Shown here: in pieces, positions 47,628 to 57,653 of the stretch
Position numbering within the stretch: the first letter of the stretch is position 1
Layout of the letters: the number at the start of each line of letters is the position of its first letter
Origin: Leptospira langatensis
Lineage (GTDB): Bacteria; Spirochaetota; Leptospiria; Leptospirales; Leptospiraceae
Direction: 5' to 3'
Assembly: GCF_004770615.1 (NCBI RefSeq)
Contig: NZ_RQER01000002.1
Coordinates: 62,001 to 126,000 of the forward strand
DNA length: 64,000 bases
Translations under genes and position numbers: made by a program
Notes under the pieces: generated by a model
What the model was told of the DNA's origin: nothing
What the model saw: only the letters and a program-made list of their open reading frames with translations
Databases searched by the model: none

Positions 47628-47640
47628 TTTGTCGACCAAA
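47628..47640. promoter_or_regulatory. LexA (SOS) box between sppA and uvrA
   Basis: TTTGTCGACCAAA fits the leptospiral LexA consensus TTTG-N5-CAAA at all eight fixed positions. It lies 105 bases before the uvrA start codon and 12 bases before the sppA start, touching the sppA ribosome-binding site. The site is nearly symmetric (TTTGGTCGACAAA on the other strand). SOS control of uvrA is inferred. Confidence 0.65.
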
Positions 47641-47744
47641 GTAATACCGTGTTTTATTCCGGAAAACGTAAAATTCCGAAATGAAAACCGCTTTTCAGCC
47701 AGAGTTTCGGGATTTTATCTGAATCAAGAGAGAGGGTTAGAAGT

Positions 47745-50579
47745 TTGGATCATATCAAGATCAGAGGAGCGAGAGAGCATAATCTCAAAAATATCAGTTT
47801 AGATATTCCCAGAGACAAACTCGTTGTGATCACGGGTCTTTCTGGGTCCGGAAAATCCTCTCTTGCATTCGATACTATCTATGCGGAAGGACAGAGAAGA
47901 TATGTGGAGAGTCTTTCTGCATATGCTCGCCAATTCTTGGGGCAAATGGAGAAACCGGATCTAGATCTGATCGAAGGACTTTCTCCGGCCATTTCTATCG
48001 AACAGAAAACCACTCACAGGAACCCTAGATCCACTGTAGGTACAGTTACCGAGATCTACGATTATCTTCGTCTTCTTTATGCAAGGATTGGAAAGCCTCA
48101 TTGTCCTATCTGTGGCACTGCTATCCAATCCCTTTCGGTGGACCAGATCACGGACCGGATCCTGAGCTATCCGGAAGGCACTAAGATCCAACTCCTTTCT
48201 CCTATTGTCTCCGGAAAAAAGGGAGAGCATAAGGACGTTTTAGAAAAGATCCGTAAGGACGGTTTCAATCGGATCCGATTGAACGGAGAGATCAAGACCC
48301 TAGACGAAGAGATCGTCCTAAAGAAGAGTTTTAAGGCAACCATCGAGATCGTTGTGGATCGCTTGGTCATCAAGGATGGAATCCGTTCTCGTTTGGCCGA
48401 TTCCATCGAGACCTCTCTTAAACAATCGGATGGGATCCTACTTATGGATGATGGAAAGAAGGATGTTACCTTCTCCCAAAAACTATCCTGTCCGAATCAC
48501 CCGGAAGAATCCCTTCCTGAATTATCTCCTAGGTTATTCTCATTCAATTCGCCGTACGGCGCTTGTGAGACCTGTGATGGACTCGGCAGTTTGTTAGAAT
48601 TCGACGAGGATCTTCTGGTCTCAGATCCGGAGCTATCCTTGGTCGAAGGCGCCATCGAAGCCTGGGCGGGTTCTAAGAGCAGTAGCTATTGGTTTTTGAC
48701 GACTGTTCACTCTTTAGCTAAGAAATTAAAATTCGATTATAATACTCCTTGGAAGAACCTTCCGAAGAAGATCAGAGATACCATTCTTTACGGGGATAAG
48801 AACTTAAAGATAGATTACGATTTCCGGAACGATAAATCCCATTATGAATTCAGTAGAGAATTCGAGGGAGTGATCCCGAATCTAAAGCGCAGGTATAAGG
48901 AAGGCTCAGAGGCTCGTCGCCAACAACTCGAAGGTTTTATGACAAACCATTCATGTCCCTCCTGCGAGGGTAAACGGTTAAGGCCTGTAAGTCTCGCAGT
49001 AAAAGTAAATGGCACCACGATCGATACATTTTCGGGATTTAGCGTAGAGAACGGACTAGAATTCGTTAAAGCGATGAAGTTAAAGGGGAGCGACGAAGTG
49101 ATTGCCCGCCCGATCCTAAAGGAGATCCAACAGAGATTGACCTTCTTGAACGATGTGGGTGTCGGGTATCTAAGCCTAGAACGCTCCGCCGGCACACTTT
49201 CTGGGGGAGAAGCACAGAGGATCCGCCTGGCTACCCAGATCGGTTCTCGTCTCCAAGGAGTTCTCTATATTCTGGATGAACCTTCGATCGGTTTGCACCA
49301 GAGGGATAATACCAAGCTCATCAATACTCTAAAGGAGCTGAGGGATCTTGGGAACACAGTTCTAGTCGTGGAGCACGACCAGGAAACTATGGAAGAAGCG
49401 GACTGGTTGATAGACATGGGACCGGGAGCGGGAGTCCACGGAGGTTCCGTGGTTTCTTCCGGTACTCCGGAAGAAGTTGCCAAGGATAAGTCTTCTTTAA
49501 CCGGTAAGTATCTTTCCGGAAAGGCCTTCATTCCGCTTCCCCAATCGGTACGACCTGGAAATGGGAAGAAGCTGAAGATCGTAAACGCCAAAGAGAATAA
49601 TCTCAAGAATGTCTCCGTAGAGATCCCTCTTGGAAAGCTGATCGTGGTTACCGGAGTCTCCGGTTCCGGAAAATCCACTCTCATCAATGATATCCTGTAC
49701 AATGCTGCCGCTCATAAGGTAATGAAAATGAGAACGGTTTGGGGCAAGCATGAGAAGATCACTGGCCTCGAAGAAATCGATAAGATCATCAATATAGACC
49801 AATCGCCGATCGGAAGGACCCCTAGATCCAATCCTGCGACCTATACCGGGCTTTTCACCGTAGTTCGGGATATGTTCGCTCAGTTAGAAGACTCCAAGCT
49901 TAGAGGATATAATCCCGGAAGATTTAGCTTTAATGTGAGCGGAGGACGCTGCGAGACCTGCGAAGGAGACGGGATCCTGAAGATAGAGATGCATTTCCTT
50001 CCGGATGTGTATGTGACCTGCGATGTATGCAAAGGAAAACGATATAATCAGGAAACATTAGAAGTTCGTTATAAAGGAAAGAATATCTACGAGATCTTGG
50101 AAATGACAGTCGAAGATTCGATCTCGTTCTTCGAGAATATCCCTGCCTTGAAACGAAAACTGGAAACCTTGGGCGAAGTCGGTCTCGGTTATATCAAACT
50201 GGGACAGCCTGCCACCACATTCTCCGGAGGAGAGGCACAGAGGATCAAGCTCGCTACGGAATTGTCCAAACGACCTACCGGAAAGACTCTCTATATCCTG
50301 GATGAACCTACTACCGGGCTTCATTTCGAGGACGTAAGACATTTGATGTCCGTTCTTCATACTCTTGTGGACCGAGGAAACTCCATGATCGTGATCGAAC
50401 ACAATCTGGATGTGATCAAACAAGCGGATTGGATCATAGATCTGGGCCCGGAAGGAGGAGATGGTGGAGGGACCATTATCGCGGAAGGAACTCCTGCCGA
50501 GATCGCTAAGGTCAAAGAATCCTTTACAGGCCAATATCTGAAGAAGGTGCTGAACGGGCACGGGAAGAAGGCCGGCTGA
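47745..50579 (+). CDS. uvrA: Excinuclease ABC subunit A
   Basis: UvrA is the damage-sensing ATPase of nucleotide excision repair. The 944-residue protein has two ABC modules: Walker [10 protein letters not shown] (31-39) and GVSGSGKST, signatures [12 protein letters not shown] and [12 protein letters not shown], and both Walker B segments ([22 protein letters not shown]). Zinc-binding cysteine pairs are present ([12 protein letters not shown] and CETCEGDG with CDVCKGKR). The start is TTG 47745. An upstream LexA box suggests SOS induction, and uvrC lies at the left edge of the window. Confidence 0.97.
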   Translation: MDHIKIRGAREHNLKNISLDIPRDKLVVITGLSGSGKSSLAFDTIYAEGQRRYVESLSAYARQFLGQMEKPDLDLIEGLSPAISIEQKTTHRNPRSTVGTVTEIYDYLRLLYARIGKPHCPICGTAIQSLSVDQITDRILSYPEGTKIQLLSPIVSGKKGEHKDVLEKIRKDGFNRIRLNGEIKTLDEEIVLKKSFKATIEIVVDRLVIKDGIRSRLADSIETSLKQSDGILLMDDGKKDVTFSQKLSCPNHPEESLPELSPRLFSFNSPYGACETCDGLGSLLEFDEDLLVSDPELSLVEGAIEAWAGSKSSSYWFLTTVHSLAKKLKFDYNTPWKNLPKKIRDTILYGDKNLKIDYDFRNDKSHYEFSREFEGVIPNLKRRYKEGSEARRQQLEGFMTNHSCPSCEGKRLRPVSLAVKVNGTTIDTFSGFSVENGLEFVKAMKLKGSDEVIARPILKEIQQRLTFLNDVGVGYLSLERSAGTLSGGEAQRIRLATQIGSRLQGVLYILDEPSIGLHQRDNTKLINTLKELRDLGNTVLVVEHDQETMEEADWLIDMGPGAGVHGGSVVSSGTPEEVAKDKSSLTGKYLSGKAFIPLPQSVRPGNGKKLKIVNAKENNLKNVSVEIPLGKLIVVTGVSGSGKSTLINDILYNAAAHKVMKMRTVWGKHEKITGLEEIDKIINIDQSPIGRTPRSNPATYTGLFTVVRDMFAQLEDSKLRGYNPGRFSFNVSGGRCETCEGDGILKIEMHFLPDVYVTCDVCKGKRYNQETLEVRYKGKNIYEILEMTVEDSISFFENIPALKRKLETLGEVGLGYIKLGQPATTFSGGEAQRIKLATELSKRPTGKTLYILDEPTTGLHFEDVRHLMSVLHTLVDRGNSMIVIEHNLDVIKQADWIIDLGPEGGDGGGTIIAEGTPAEIAKVKESFTGQYLKKVLNGHGKKAG

Positions 50580-50603
50580 TCCTCGTGGCGATATTATAAA
50601 AAC

Positions 50604-51662
50604 ATGATAGATTTAAGAGATAAACTCGAATCTTTTCCTGGGGGAGAATTTCGTACTGTTTATAGATCCTCTCTTCCGGAGATCGCAAAGGCAGGCTTAT
50701 TCGTAGCCCTAGAGGAAGGAAGATACAGGGAATTTCACGAAAAGCTTTTCCTTCTTCCGTCCTTTCCGCATGGAATCGGAGTCGGGGTCGGGATCATGGC
50801 CCAAACCAATGTAGCAGGAAAGATCCTACGCATGGTTTCGGGAAAGGAAAATGGAGTCCCTACAAAGCCCGGCACCAAAGAACTGGCAGCTACGATCCTC
50901 GATCGATTGAGTAGTGGGCTTGGGATCTTGGGCCTCGGAGTGAGCGAGCCGGAATGGATGGGAAAACTCACAAACCTCAAGTCGGTGGCGAGATGTCTGC
51001 CGAGTGGAGAGCTAGAATTAGATTTTTATAAAGGATTCGTGACCAATGGCGCGGATGCGGAAGGATTTCTCGTAGTCACAAAGAAAGAAGGAAGTTCCGA
51101 CTACGGTGTCTATTATATCCCGAGAGATATTGCCGGACTAGAATTAGAAGAATTCCATTTGGAATATGCGATGGAAGCGACCCATTGCAAGATCAAGGGG
51201 GAGAAGCTTCGCATTCCCGCAGAATATTCTTTCGTGGACGATTATGCGAAACTAGGCGCGGATATCCATCTTTCGGAAATGCTTTCTGCTGCTGTCCTGT
51301 TTTCAGGAGCTATGCGAAAGGTAGTCGCGGACCTAAGCCAAGGCTCTGAGTGCAGAGAAAGATTCGCCGTTCTTGGAAAGCTCTGGGATCTCAGCGGACT
51401 ACTTTACGGAAAATGCATGGAGATCTCGGACAAGAAGGATAAGGACCCGGATTATAAGATAGAAGTGGATCATCCGTACGGTTACGAGGCCGTCCTAGAC
51501 GAATGCTTTAGCATTCTGGATGGAATTCCTAATTTCGATCGTAGAAAGGAGTATCCTGATCTAGGATTATTCTCGTCGATCCATCCTGCCAGAAGTCCTG
51601 TTTATATCAAGAACCGATTGAAACAGTCTAGAGAGTGGAGAAAATTCGGCTCTCTGAAATAG
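50604..51662 (+). CDS. Acyl-CoA dehydrogenase-like protein
   Basis: A 352-residue protein with the layout of acyl-CoA dehydrogenases: a middle beta-domain region with GVGVGIMAQTNVAGKIL and LGILGLGVSEPEW, followed by strands such as FVTNGADAEGFLVVTK, and a helical end. The match is weak, and I cannot place the catalytic Glu, so it may be inactive or act on an unusual substrate. It lies 25 bases after uvrA with no clear ribosome-binding site and may be read from the same transcript. Confidence 0.65.
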   Translation: MIDLRDKLESFPGGEFRTVYRSSLPEIAKAGLFVALEEGRYREFHEKLFLLPSFPHGIGVGVGIMAQTNVAGKILRMVSGKENGVPTKPGTKELAATILDRLSSGLGILGLGVSEPEWMGKLTNLKSVARCLPSGELELDFYKGFVTNGADAEGFLVVTKKEGSSDYGVYYIPRDIAGLELEEFHLEYAMEATHCKIKGEKLRIPAEYSFVDDYAKLGADIHLSEMLSAAVLFSGAMRKVVADLSQGSECRERFAVLGKLWDLSGLLYGKCMEISDKKDKDPDYKIEVDHPYGYEAVLDECFSILDGIPNFDRRKEYPDLGLFSSIHPARSPVYIKNRLKQSREWRKFGSLK

Positions 51663-51742
51663 ATCTATAGATCCCGGCCAAGCAGTCTTACCTCTTGGTC
51701 TTTTAGATCCTAGATCTTCTCAACGCTTAGGTCTTTATCAAT

Positions 51743-52765
51743 TCAATGTGAATGGTGATGAGCCGGATGATCGTGAGTATGATGGTGATGTCCCCATTCT
51801 TCCGAATCGATATCGTGCAGAGTCTTGGCTACAATACCCTCGATCGTTTGGGTCGTTTTAGGATCCTCTAATTGAAGGTAGATCTGTTCGAATTTCCATT
51901 CCCCTCTTAGAAGCTCATACGCATTTTTTAATATCATCTTAGGATCCGATTTGGAAGCGATCTGCAATCGGAACGCAGAGGCGTGGATCCCTTTCGTTAG
52001 AGTCCAGGTATGAGCGGAGAGGATATTCTCCACACCTTCTATCTCTAATATATCTTTCTTTAGATGATCCCATTCTTCATGAGTAGGAGAAGCTTCTAGA
52101 AGGATGAGAATGCTTTCCTTCAGAATGATCACAGCAGATCTAAGAATGATTATGGAAAGAAGGAGACTGATCAGAGGATCGATCCAGACCCAGCCCACGA
52201 ATCGGATCAGAATGGCTCCGGCAAGTACGGCCAAGGTGCCTAAGAGATCGCTTAGAACATGTAAGTAGGCGGATCTAAGATTGATATTGTCCGCCGCGAT
52301 CCGTTTCAAAAGCCAAACGGAGAGAAGGTTCAATGCAATCGTTCCCAAGCTGAATACCAACATGGAATCAGGGGCGATATCGTGATGGGACTGAAATCTA
52401 TGGATCGCTTCTATGATGATGTAGATAGAGATCCCGGAGATCAGGATGGAATTGCAAAATGCAGCAAACACTTCTACCCGGAAGAAGCCGAAGTTCATTT
52501 TGGAAGTCGGTTTTCTGTCCGAGATCCAAACTGCGAATATGCTTAAGAGAAATGCGAAAGAGTCCGAGATCACATGTCCTGCGTCTGCAAGAAGGGCAAG
52601 GCTCTTGCTTTCCGCAGAACCGAATATCTCCCAGGAAAAGATAAGAATAGAAAGAAGGAACGCAAACACAAGAGTGCGTATCGTATCCTTTCGCTTGGGA
52701 CGAAGAATGGCCTGCCTTAAAAAGGGTTCCAGGTTCGATAGGGATGTTGTAAGATTCTTATCCAA
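51743..52765 (-). CDS. Cation diffusion facilitator (zinc/cobalt exporter, CzcD/ZitB type)
   Basis: A 340-residue CDF transporter with six membrane helices. Helix 2 holds the metal site LLADAGHVISDSFAFLLS (Asp, His and Asp), and helix 5 a matching SDLLG motif (HVLSDLLGTLAVL). The cytosolic C-terminal domain contributes to dimer formation and ends in a histidine tail (HHHHTHDHPAHHHSH). It exports zinc or a similar divalent metal in exchange for protons. No metal regulator is adjacent; the OmpA-like gene follows 20 bases upstream in the same direction. Confidence 0.93.
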   Translation of the reverse strand: MDKNLTTSLSNLEPFLRQAILRPKRKDTIRTLVFAFLLSILIFSWEIFGSAESKSLALLADAGHVISDSFAFLLSIFAVWISDRKPTSKMNFGFFRVEVFAAFCNSILISGISIYIIIEAIHRFQSHHDIAPDSMLVFSLGTIALNLLSVWLLKRIAADNINLRSAYLHVLSDLLGTLAVLAGAILIRFVGWVWIDPLISLLLSIIILRSAVIILKESILILLEASPTHEEWDHLKKDILEIEGVENILSAHTWTLTKGIHASAFRLQIASKSDPKMILKNAYELLRGEWKFEQIYLQLEDPKTTQTIEGIVAKTLHDIDSEEWGHHHHTHDHPAHHHSH

Positions 52766-52784
52766 GGGAAAACTTCAGAGGGAC

Positions 52785-53816
52785 TTAATGGCTTTTTCCG
52801 CTCTGAGGCTCTAGGACTATATCCACTCTTCGGTTCAGAGATCGATTTTCTGCGCTATCGTTGGAAACGATGGGTTGGTGCTCCCCATATCCTGCGGCGG
52901 AAAAGTTCCTGCCATCCAGGCTCTTGCTCTCTAATAAAAAGCGAAGTACAGAAAGAGCTCTCTCTGTGGATAACTGCCAGTTGTCTTGGAATTTCTTGTT
53001 CTTGATCGGGATATTGTCCGTATGTCCTTCTACGATGATCAGGTTTCCGGGGTAGTTTGCTAGGATCTCCTTGATCTTGTCCAAGGCGGGAAAGATCTGC
53101 TTTTTCAAGTCTGCGGAGCCGGAATCGAAGGAGATCTGATCGTCAATATTGATCACGAGTCGATTATGGAATCGTTTCACTCGGATCTGTCCTTTTGCGA
53201 TCTCGCCGGAAAGCTTGGATTCCAGTTCGTTTGCCTGTTCGGAAAGACGATTGAGTTCTCTTTTTTGGTTCTCGCTCAGGTTTTCGAGTTTAGCGATCTG
53301 GTCTGTAAGAGACTGGATACGTGCCTCGAGGCTAGCGATCTTAGTTTCGTAATCCCTCTTCATTGCGTCCATTTTTTGGATGCAATTCAGCTTTTCTTTT
53401 TCCAGTTCTGATTTCAGGTCTGCGATCAGGTCCTGGTATTTCTTGGATTGCTTTTCATTCTCCTCGATCAGCTCCTTCTCCTTATTGCTGCTTTTGGCTT
53501 TGAGAAGGGAAATTTGATTTTCCAGGGCCTTGATCAGGTCGGAGTAAAGATCCTTGTCTTTTTCTCGAAAGGTTTTCTCGTTCGCGAGCTGGTCCTCAAG
53601 GCTTTTGATCCTGCCGTCTAAGGAGGCTTTTTCCTTTTTCGAGTTCTCGGATTCGTTCCTGTATCTGAGTCTCAAGGAATCTAACTCTAGTTCCATAGTC
53701 ACTTTTTCGTTATAAAGCTTATTGTATTCCCAAGGAAAATAGAATGCGTCGGAGAATATAGGAAGGGCGATGGTGAATAGAATGACCGGTGTAAGTCGGA
53801 AAAAAAACTGTTTCAT
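52785..53816 (-). CDS. OmpA/MotB domain protein with long coiled coil
   Basis: A 343-residue periplasmic protein: signal peptide (KQFFFRLTPVILFTIALPIFSDA), a coiled-coil region of about 170 residues (heptads such as IASLEARIQSLTDQIAKLE), and a C-terminal OmpA peptidoglycan-binding domain. The latter has FDSGSADLKKQIFPALDKI, VEGHTDNIPI, LSTERALSVLRFLL and NRSLNRRVDIVL, with the Asp and Arg that hold diaminopimelate. It probably tethers an envelope component to the wall. ATG 53816 starts the signal peptide and is preferred to GTG 53834. Confidence 0.88.
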   Translation of the reverse strand: MKQFFFRLTPVILFTIALPIFSDAFYFPWEYNKLYNEKVTMELELDSLRLRYRNESENSKKEKASLDGRIKSLEDQLANEKTFREKDKDLYSDLIKALENQISLLKAKSSNKEKELIEENEKQSKKYQDLIADLKSELEKEKLNCIQKMDAMKRDYETKIASLEARIQSLTDQIAKLENLSENQKRELNRLSEQANELESKLSGEIAKGQIRVKRFHNRLVINIDDQISFDSGSADLKKQIFPALDKIKEILANYPGNLIIVEGHTDNIPIKNKKFQDNWQLSTERALSVLRFLLESKSLDGRNFSAAGYGEHQPIVSNDSAENRSLNRRVDIVLEPQSGKSH

Positions 53817-53955
53817 AGTCGGATAAGGAGACACTAGGTTCTATTCTAAGCCTTCCGGCCCATCGTCAAATGAAAAACACAGAACCGAAAAATCAGGAAA
53901 GTCATTGAACGAGTAAATTCCCTCAGGATTCTGTCGAAAGGGGAGGAAAGCCGAA

Positions 53956-55350
53956 ATGGACGAAACAAACAGCACAAAGGAAATTTCTTCCACGAAGGCT
54001 CAGACAACATCTGCCGAATGGATGGAGTCCTTCTCCGAAAAAGTAGAAAAGAAAGATAGCGAATATCTGCGCGCCTTCACTTCTTCCAACCACCCGGCGG
54101 ATATCGCCGAAGTCTTGGAAAGGCTGGATATAGACGAAGCATTTTACGTATTTAAGCTTTGCGATTCTGAAATGCAGTCCCAGATCCTGGTAGAGTTCGA
54201 CGAGGACTTGCAGGCGGATCTCATCTCGCGGCTGAATATGCAGGAGATCTCTCCCATTGTGGAGAATCTGGAACCGGACGATGTCACGAACCTGATCTCC
54301 GAAGTCTCCAAGGAGAAGGCCGAAGAGATCCTGAACTCTCTCGACAGAGAAGACTCTTCCCAGATCCGAAAGCAGTTGAATTTTAGGGAGTATACCGCGG
54401 GTCGTTTAATGACCACGGAATTCGCTTCCGCATTCGAGGCGGACACGGTCCGAAAAGCAATTATCAAACTAAGAAGGGTCGCAAAAGAGACGGACGATAT
54501 CTATCTTCTCTATGTCACCGATTCTGAAAACCACTTAAAAGGTTTTATCAAACTCAAGGATCTCTTTCTTGCACCTCTCAACCAAAAAGTGAGTCGGCTC
54601 GTTAAGGAAGAGGTCTTCTCCATTCATTACGATACGGACCAGGAAGAAGTGGCACGGATGTTCCGTAAATACGACTTAGTATCCGCTGCTGTGGTGGACG
54701 ATCTGGATCGGATCATCGGTAGGATCACAGTGGATGATATCTTGGACATCGTCCAAGAAGAAGCGTCCGAAGATATCCTGCGTATGGGGGGAGTCTCGGA
54801 AGAAGAAAGACTAAATACTTCTATCTGGGATTCCATCCGAAGAAGATTGGTTTGGCTTATCTTTAATTTGGGCACTGCGACTATGGCGTCTTCTATGGTT
54901 TCTTTCTTTGAGAGCACGATCCAATCCCTTGTATTTCTAGCAGCGCTCATGCCGATCGTGGCGGGAATGGGCGGCAATGCAGGAACTCAGGCAATCACAG
55001 TTGTGGTACGTAATATTGCGACGGGGGATCTAGGGCCTTCTAACTGGAAGGTGGCCTTTCGTAAGGAAAGTCTGATCGGGCTCATTAACGGGATCACGAT
55101 AGGATCGATCACTGGGCTGGCCGTATACTTCTTCTTTGGGAAGCCTGCACTCGCAATGGTGATCTTTCTTGCCATGCTTGCAAATTTGATCATGGCGGCC
55201 TTGGTCGGAGCTTGTATCCCTATGGCGCTAAAACTACTAAAGATAGACCCGGCGATCGCTTCTTCTATCTTCGTGACTATGACAACGGACACGTTCGGCT
55301 TCTTTTGTTTCCTAGGTCTTGCCACACTGTTCTTGCAATATTTAGTATAG
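53956..55350 (+). CDS. mgtE: Magnesium transporter MgtE
   Basis: A 464-residue channel-type Mg2+ importer. The cytosolic N domain of superhelical repeats (HPADIAEVLERLD, LQADLISRLN) is followed by two CBS domains (TAGRLMTTEF, VDDLDRIIGRITVDDILDIV) that sense Mg2+ and gate the pore. Five membrane helices follow with PIVAGMGGNAGTQAITVVVR, the pore signature. GGAGG stands nine bases upstream of ATG 53956. Confidence 0.95.
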   Translation: MDETNSTKEISSTKAQTTSAEWMESFSEKVEKKDSEYLRAFTSSNHPADIAEVLERLDIDEAFYVFKLCDSEMQSQILVEFDEDLQADLISRLNMQEISPIVENLEPDDVTNLISEVSKEKAEEILNSLDREDSSQIRKQLNFREYTAGRLMTTEFASAFEADTVRKAIIKLRRVAKETDDIYLLYVTDSENHLKGFIKLKDLFLAPLNQKVSRLVKEEVFSIHYDTDQEEVARMFRKYDLVSAAVVDDLDRIIGRITVDDILDIVQEEASEDILRMGGVSEEERLNTSIWDSIRRRLVWLIFNLGTATMASSMVSFFESTIQSLVFLAALMPIVAGMGGNAGTQAITVVVRNIATGDLGPSNWKVAFRKESLIGLINGITIGSITGLAVYFFFGKPALAMVIFLAMLANLIMAALVGACIPMALKLLKIDPAIASSIFVTMTTDTFGFFCFLGLATLFLQYLV

Positions 55351-55396
55351 TTACGAAATTCGCATATAAATACAGATTTATTGGGTAGGAAATCCT

Positions 55397-56032
55397 ATGA
55401 TCCGTGCATCGTTCCTTCGTTCCTCCATGATTGGTTTGGTGGTTCCACTTTTCTTCTTCTTGGCATCCTGTGCTAGCGGCGGCTCCGTTCATAAACCGGA
55501 ACAGCCAAAGGGAGAGATACTCCCGAATCCTGCCGGAGAATCGGAGGTTGTGATCAATGAAGAAGGGGACGAGGTCAAGATCACCACTTTGGATCCCCAA
55601 TCATTCCAAGCAGTGTCCAAGGATAGCGCAGAATACTTTAGGGTCTATATTACAAGCGATACCTATCAGGTGAGACAGATCAGAGGCTCCAAATTCATTA
55701 AACGCAAAGTGGATAAGGGCGGAGACGCACTCATCAGCGAAGAATTAGTAAAATATAATAAGATCAATTTCACCGACGACGGGATCATATTAGTGATCTT
55801 GAATGGAAATACGGGAGCCGTGGAGACGATCCGATTCAATACCCGGGTCCCTCGCATCAACGATCTCGCAAAGATCATCCAAAATGACGTTACTCGCTGG
55901 TCCATGGAGCATTCGGAAGAGAAACCTGTCGTTACTAAGTATCAGATCCATTATTCTATTAAGTTAGAGAATAAGTCTGGGACCACCAGAGATGGTGTGA
56001 AGGAACAGTTGAAGAAGGAAGTTCGGAAGTAG
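55397..56032 (+). CDS. Hypothetical lipoprotein
   Basis: A 211-residue lipoprotein: the signal peptide ends with a good lipobox (FFFLASCAS, cleavage before Cys). Past the linker of Lys, Pro and Glu, the mature part has alternating beta strands (YFRVYITSDTYQV, IILVILNGNTGAVETIRF) and a basic tail. I recognise no family. AGGA stands seven bases upstream of the start. It follows mgtE by 46 bases and is the last gene before the more A+T-rich accessory region. Confidence 0.8.
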   Translation: MIRASFLRSSMIGLVVPLFFFLASCASGGSVHKPEQPKGEILPNPAGESEVVINEEGDEVKITTLDPQSFQAVSKDSAEYFRVYITSDTYQVRQIRGSKFIKRKVDKGGDALISEELVKYNKINFTDDGIILVILNGNTGAVETIRFNTRVPRINDLAKIIQNDVTRWSMEHSEEKPVVTKYQIHYSIKLENKSGTTRDGVKEQLKKEVRK

Positions 56033-56197
56033 GGATAATCTCTTTACAAACCGCACTGAATTAAAATTACCGCAGCCTTTCGTTGGTATTCAGAACCAAC
56101 TTCCCGAGAGTGCTAAAAATTTTTTTCTTTTTGCAAATTCTATGGGCGACGCATGTCGTGAAAGAGGTTTCAAAATAGATAATAGTTGTTATCAAAT

Positions 56198-56213
56198 TTT
56201 TTGACCTCAAAAA
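56198..56213. promoter_or_regulatory. A+T-rich palindrome upstream of the small membrane protein
   Basis: TTTTTGA-CC-TCAAAAA is a perfect inverted repeat with seven-base arms, 20 bases before the start codon of the next gene. It could be an operator; the base composition makes chance possible. Confidence 0.25.
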
Positions 56214-56233
56214 TTAAAATAGGTAAAGGCAAA

Positions 56234-56671
56234 ATGAAAAAGATATTTACCTCTGCATTGGGACTCGGTGTTGTCTTAGGACTGATTTCGCTTGTTAGCC
56301 TTGGCATTACAGTCTTGCTATTATATCCATATTCTCATAGCGGTCGACCCCCCAGAGCTTTGTCCCTGCTTTCTTATTCTATTTTGCTCTTTCCTACTCA
56401 GATCATGAGTTGCTTTTTTCTAAATTCACTCTCCAAGGAAATTTCTTACCCGCTATTCAAAAAGTTTTTGATAATTTCGTTTTTATGGACTATAGAGATC
56501 TGGATTTTGGAAGCACTTCTATTCGGCTTTCAGGAATATTTCACGAGGTTTATCAATGAAATATGGTATGACGGAGGTTTGCGCCATCTGGATATAGTGG
56601 TGGTTGCAGGAATAATGGGAGGAATACTTGATTTGTGGCGTAAAAAGAATAATCAGAATGAATCGATCTAG
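56234..56671 (+). CDS. Small polytopic membrane protein, function unknown
   Basis: A 145-residue protein with about four hydrophobic segments (LGLGVVLGLISLVSLGITVL, LLSYSILLFPTQIMSCFF, FLIISFLWTIEIWILEALLF and a terminal DIVVVAGIMGGILDLW). I recognise no family. ATG 56234 has AAAGG upstream. Codon use and base composition are clearly more A+T rich than in the preceding core genes, a hint of recent acquisition. A lipoprotein gene follows closely. Confidence 0.65.
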   Translation: MKKIFTSALGLGVVLGLISLVSLGITVLLLYPYSHSGRPPRALSLLSYSILLFPTQIMSCFFLNSLSKEISYPLFKKFLIISFLWTIEIWILEALLFGFQEYFTRFINEIWYDGGLRHLDIVVVAGIMGGILDLWRKKNNQNESI

Positions 56672-56704
56672 TTTCAGGAATTGTCTTTAGTCTCGTCGCT
56701 TTGC

Positions 56705-57622
56705 ATGCGTCTTTCTCACTTTATATTTATGTTTACCCGCTTAACTTTCTCATTTCTTCTATTTTTATCCGCGTGTGATTGTAAGCAGGAATCCTCAAAT
56801 CCACTGAAAGAGACTTCAATCCAAGACGAGCATGAAGCACCGGATTTAGAAAAATGCGCTGATGGAAAGTTAGTCACAAAGAAGGGAGATGATTGGGAAA
56901 CCTGCGTTCGCCCAGAGCGAAACGTTTTCAGGCATATCCTAAAGAACGATCAAATTTTCGAAGTTAATCTCCAAAGCGAGAATACTCAAGGATCCCATAC
57001 TCTTCATGATACAGTAGTTGTAAAATATAAGGGAAAAAAGGTTTTTTCTAGATCATATCTTGAAATTGAAACTTGGTCCCTCCGTTACGATAAAACCAAA
57101 CACTTTCGAATTGGCGGATACGATGTGTTTGCGGTTATAACGTATACCGAGGGAGCTCATTGCTGTTCCGTCGTGGACGTAATCGCTTTAGATTCTAAAG
57201 ACACCCTTTCAATATCTAATATTCCAACACCGGATGGAATTAGTTTCGAAGATGTTGATAAAGATGGTTTCATTGATGCGATTGCAGGAAACTATCTAGA
57301 CTATTTCCACCAAAGTCATGCCGATTCAGCGGACGCATCTATTTTCTTTCGATTTAAAAACGGCAAGTTTGTACAAGATAAAAAAGCTTTTTCTAAGATA
57401 TACGAAGGAGAGGCTGAAACGCTTATAAGCAATATTAATTCGAATAAAACAAATATAGAAAATCTTAATTCCGTGATTTCCGCTGCCTTCTATTATATTT
57501 ATATTGGCAAAGAAAATTTGGCGAAAGAACTGATCTATAAATATGGAAAAGAAATTGAGCAGGACGAAATAAGTCCGGCCCAATTATTTAAAGATTTGCG
57601 TAAGCTCGTAAAAACGATTTAA
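56705..57622 (+). CDS. Hypothetical lipoprotein with EF-hand-like loop
   Basis: A lipoprotein of about 305 residues: the signal peptide ends in the lipobox FLSAC. The mature region has an EGAHCCSVVDVIAL segment with adjacent cysteines and an EDVDKDGFIDAIAGN loop that fits the calcium-binding DxDxDG pattern seen in VCBS/EF-hand-like proteins. The rest is Lys- and Asn-rich and the DNA is strongly A+T rich. The start is uncertain: ATG 56705, ATG 56729 or TTG 56681 are all in frame and none has a well-spaced ribosome-binding site. It probably shares a transcript with the small membrane protein. Confidence 0.68.
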   Translation: MRLSHFIFMFTRLTFSFLLFLSACDCKQESSNPLKETSIQDEHEAPDLEKCADGKLVTKKGDDWETCVRPERNVFRHILKNDQIFEVNLQSENTQGSHTLHDTVVVKYKGKKVFSRSYLEIETWSLRYDKTKHFRIGGYDVFAVITYTEGAHCCSVVDVIALDSKDTLSISNIPTPDGISFEDVDKDGFIDAIAGNYLDYFHQSHADSADASIFFRFKNGKFVQDKKAFSKIYEGEAETLISNINSNKTNIENLNSVISAAFYYIYIGKENLAKELIYKYGKEIEQDEISPAQLFKDLRKLVKTI

Positions 57623-57653
57623 GCCTTATCAAGTCATAGGTCCTCTATTTCCC

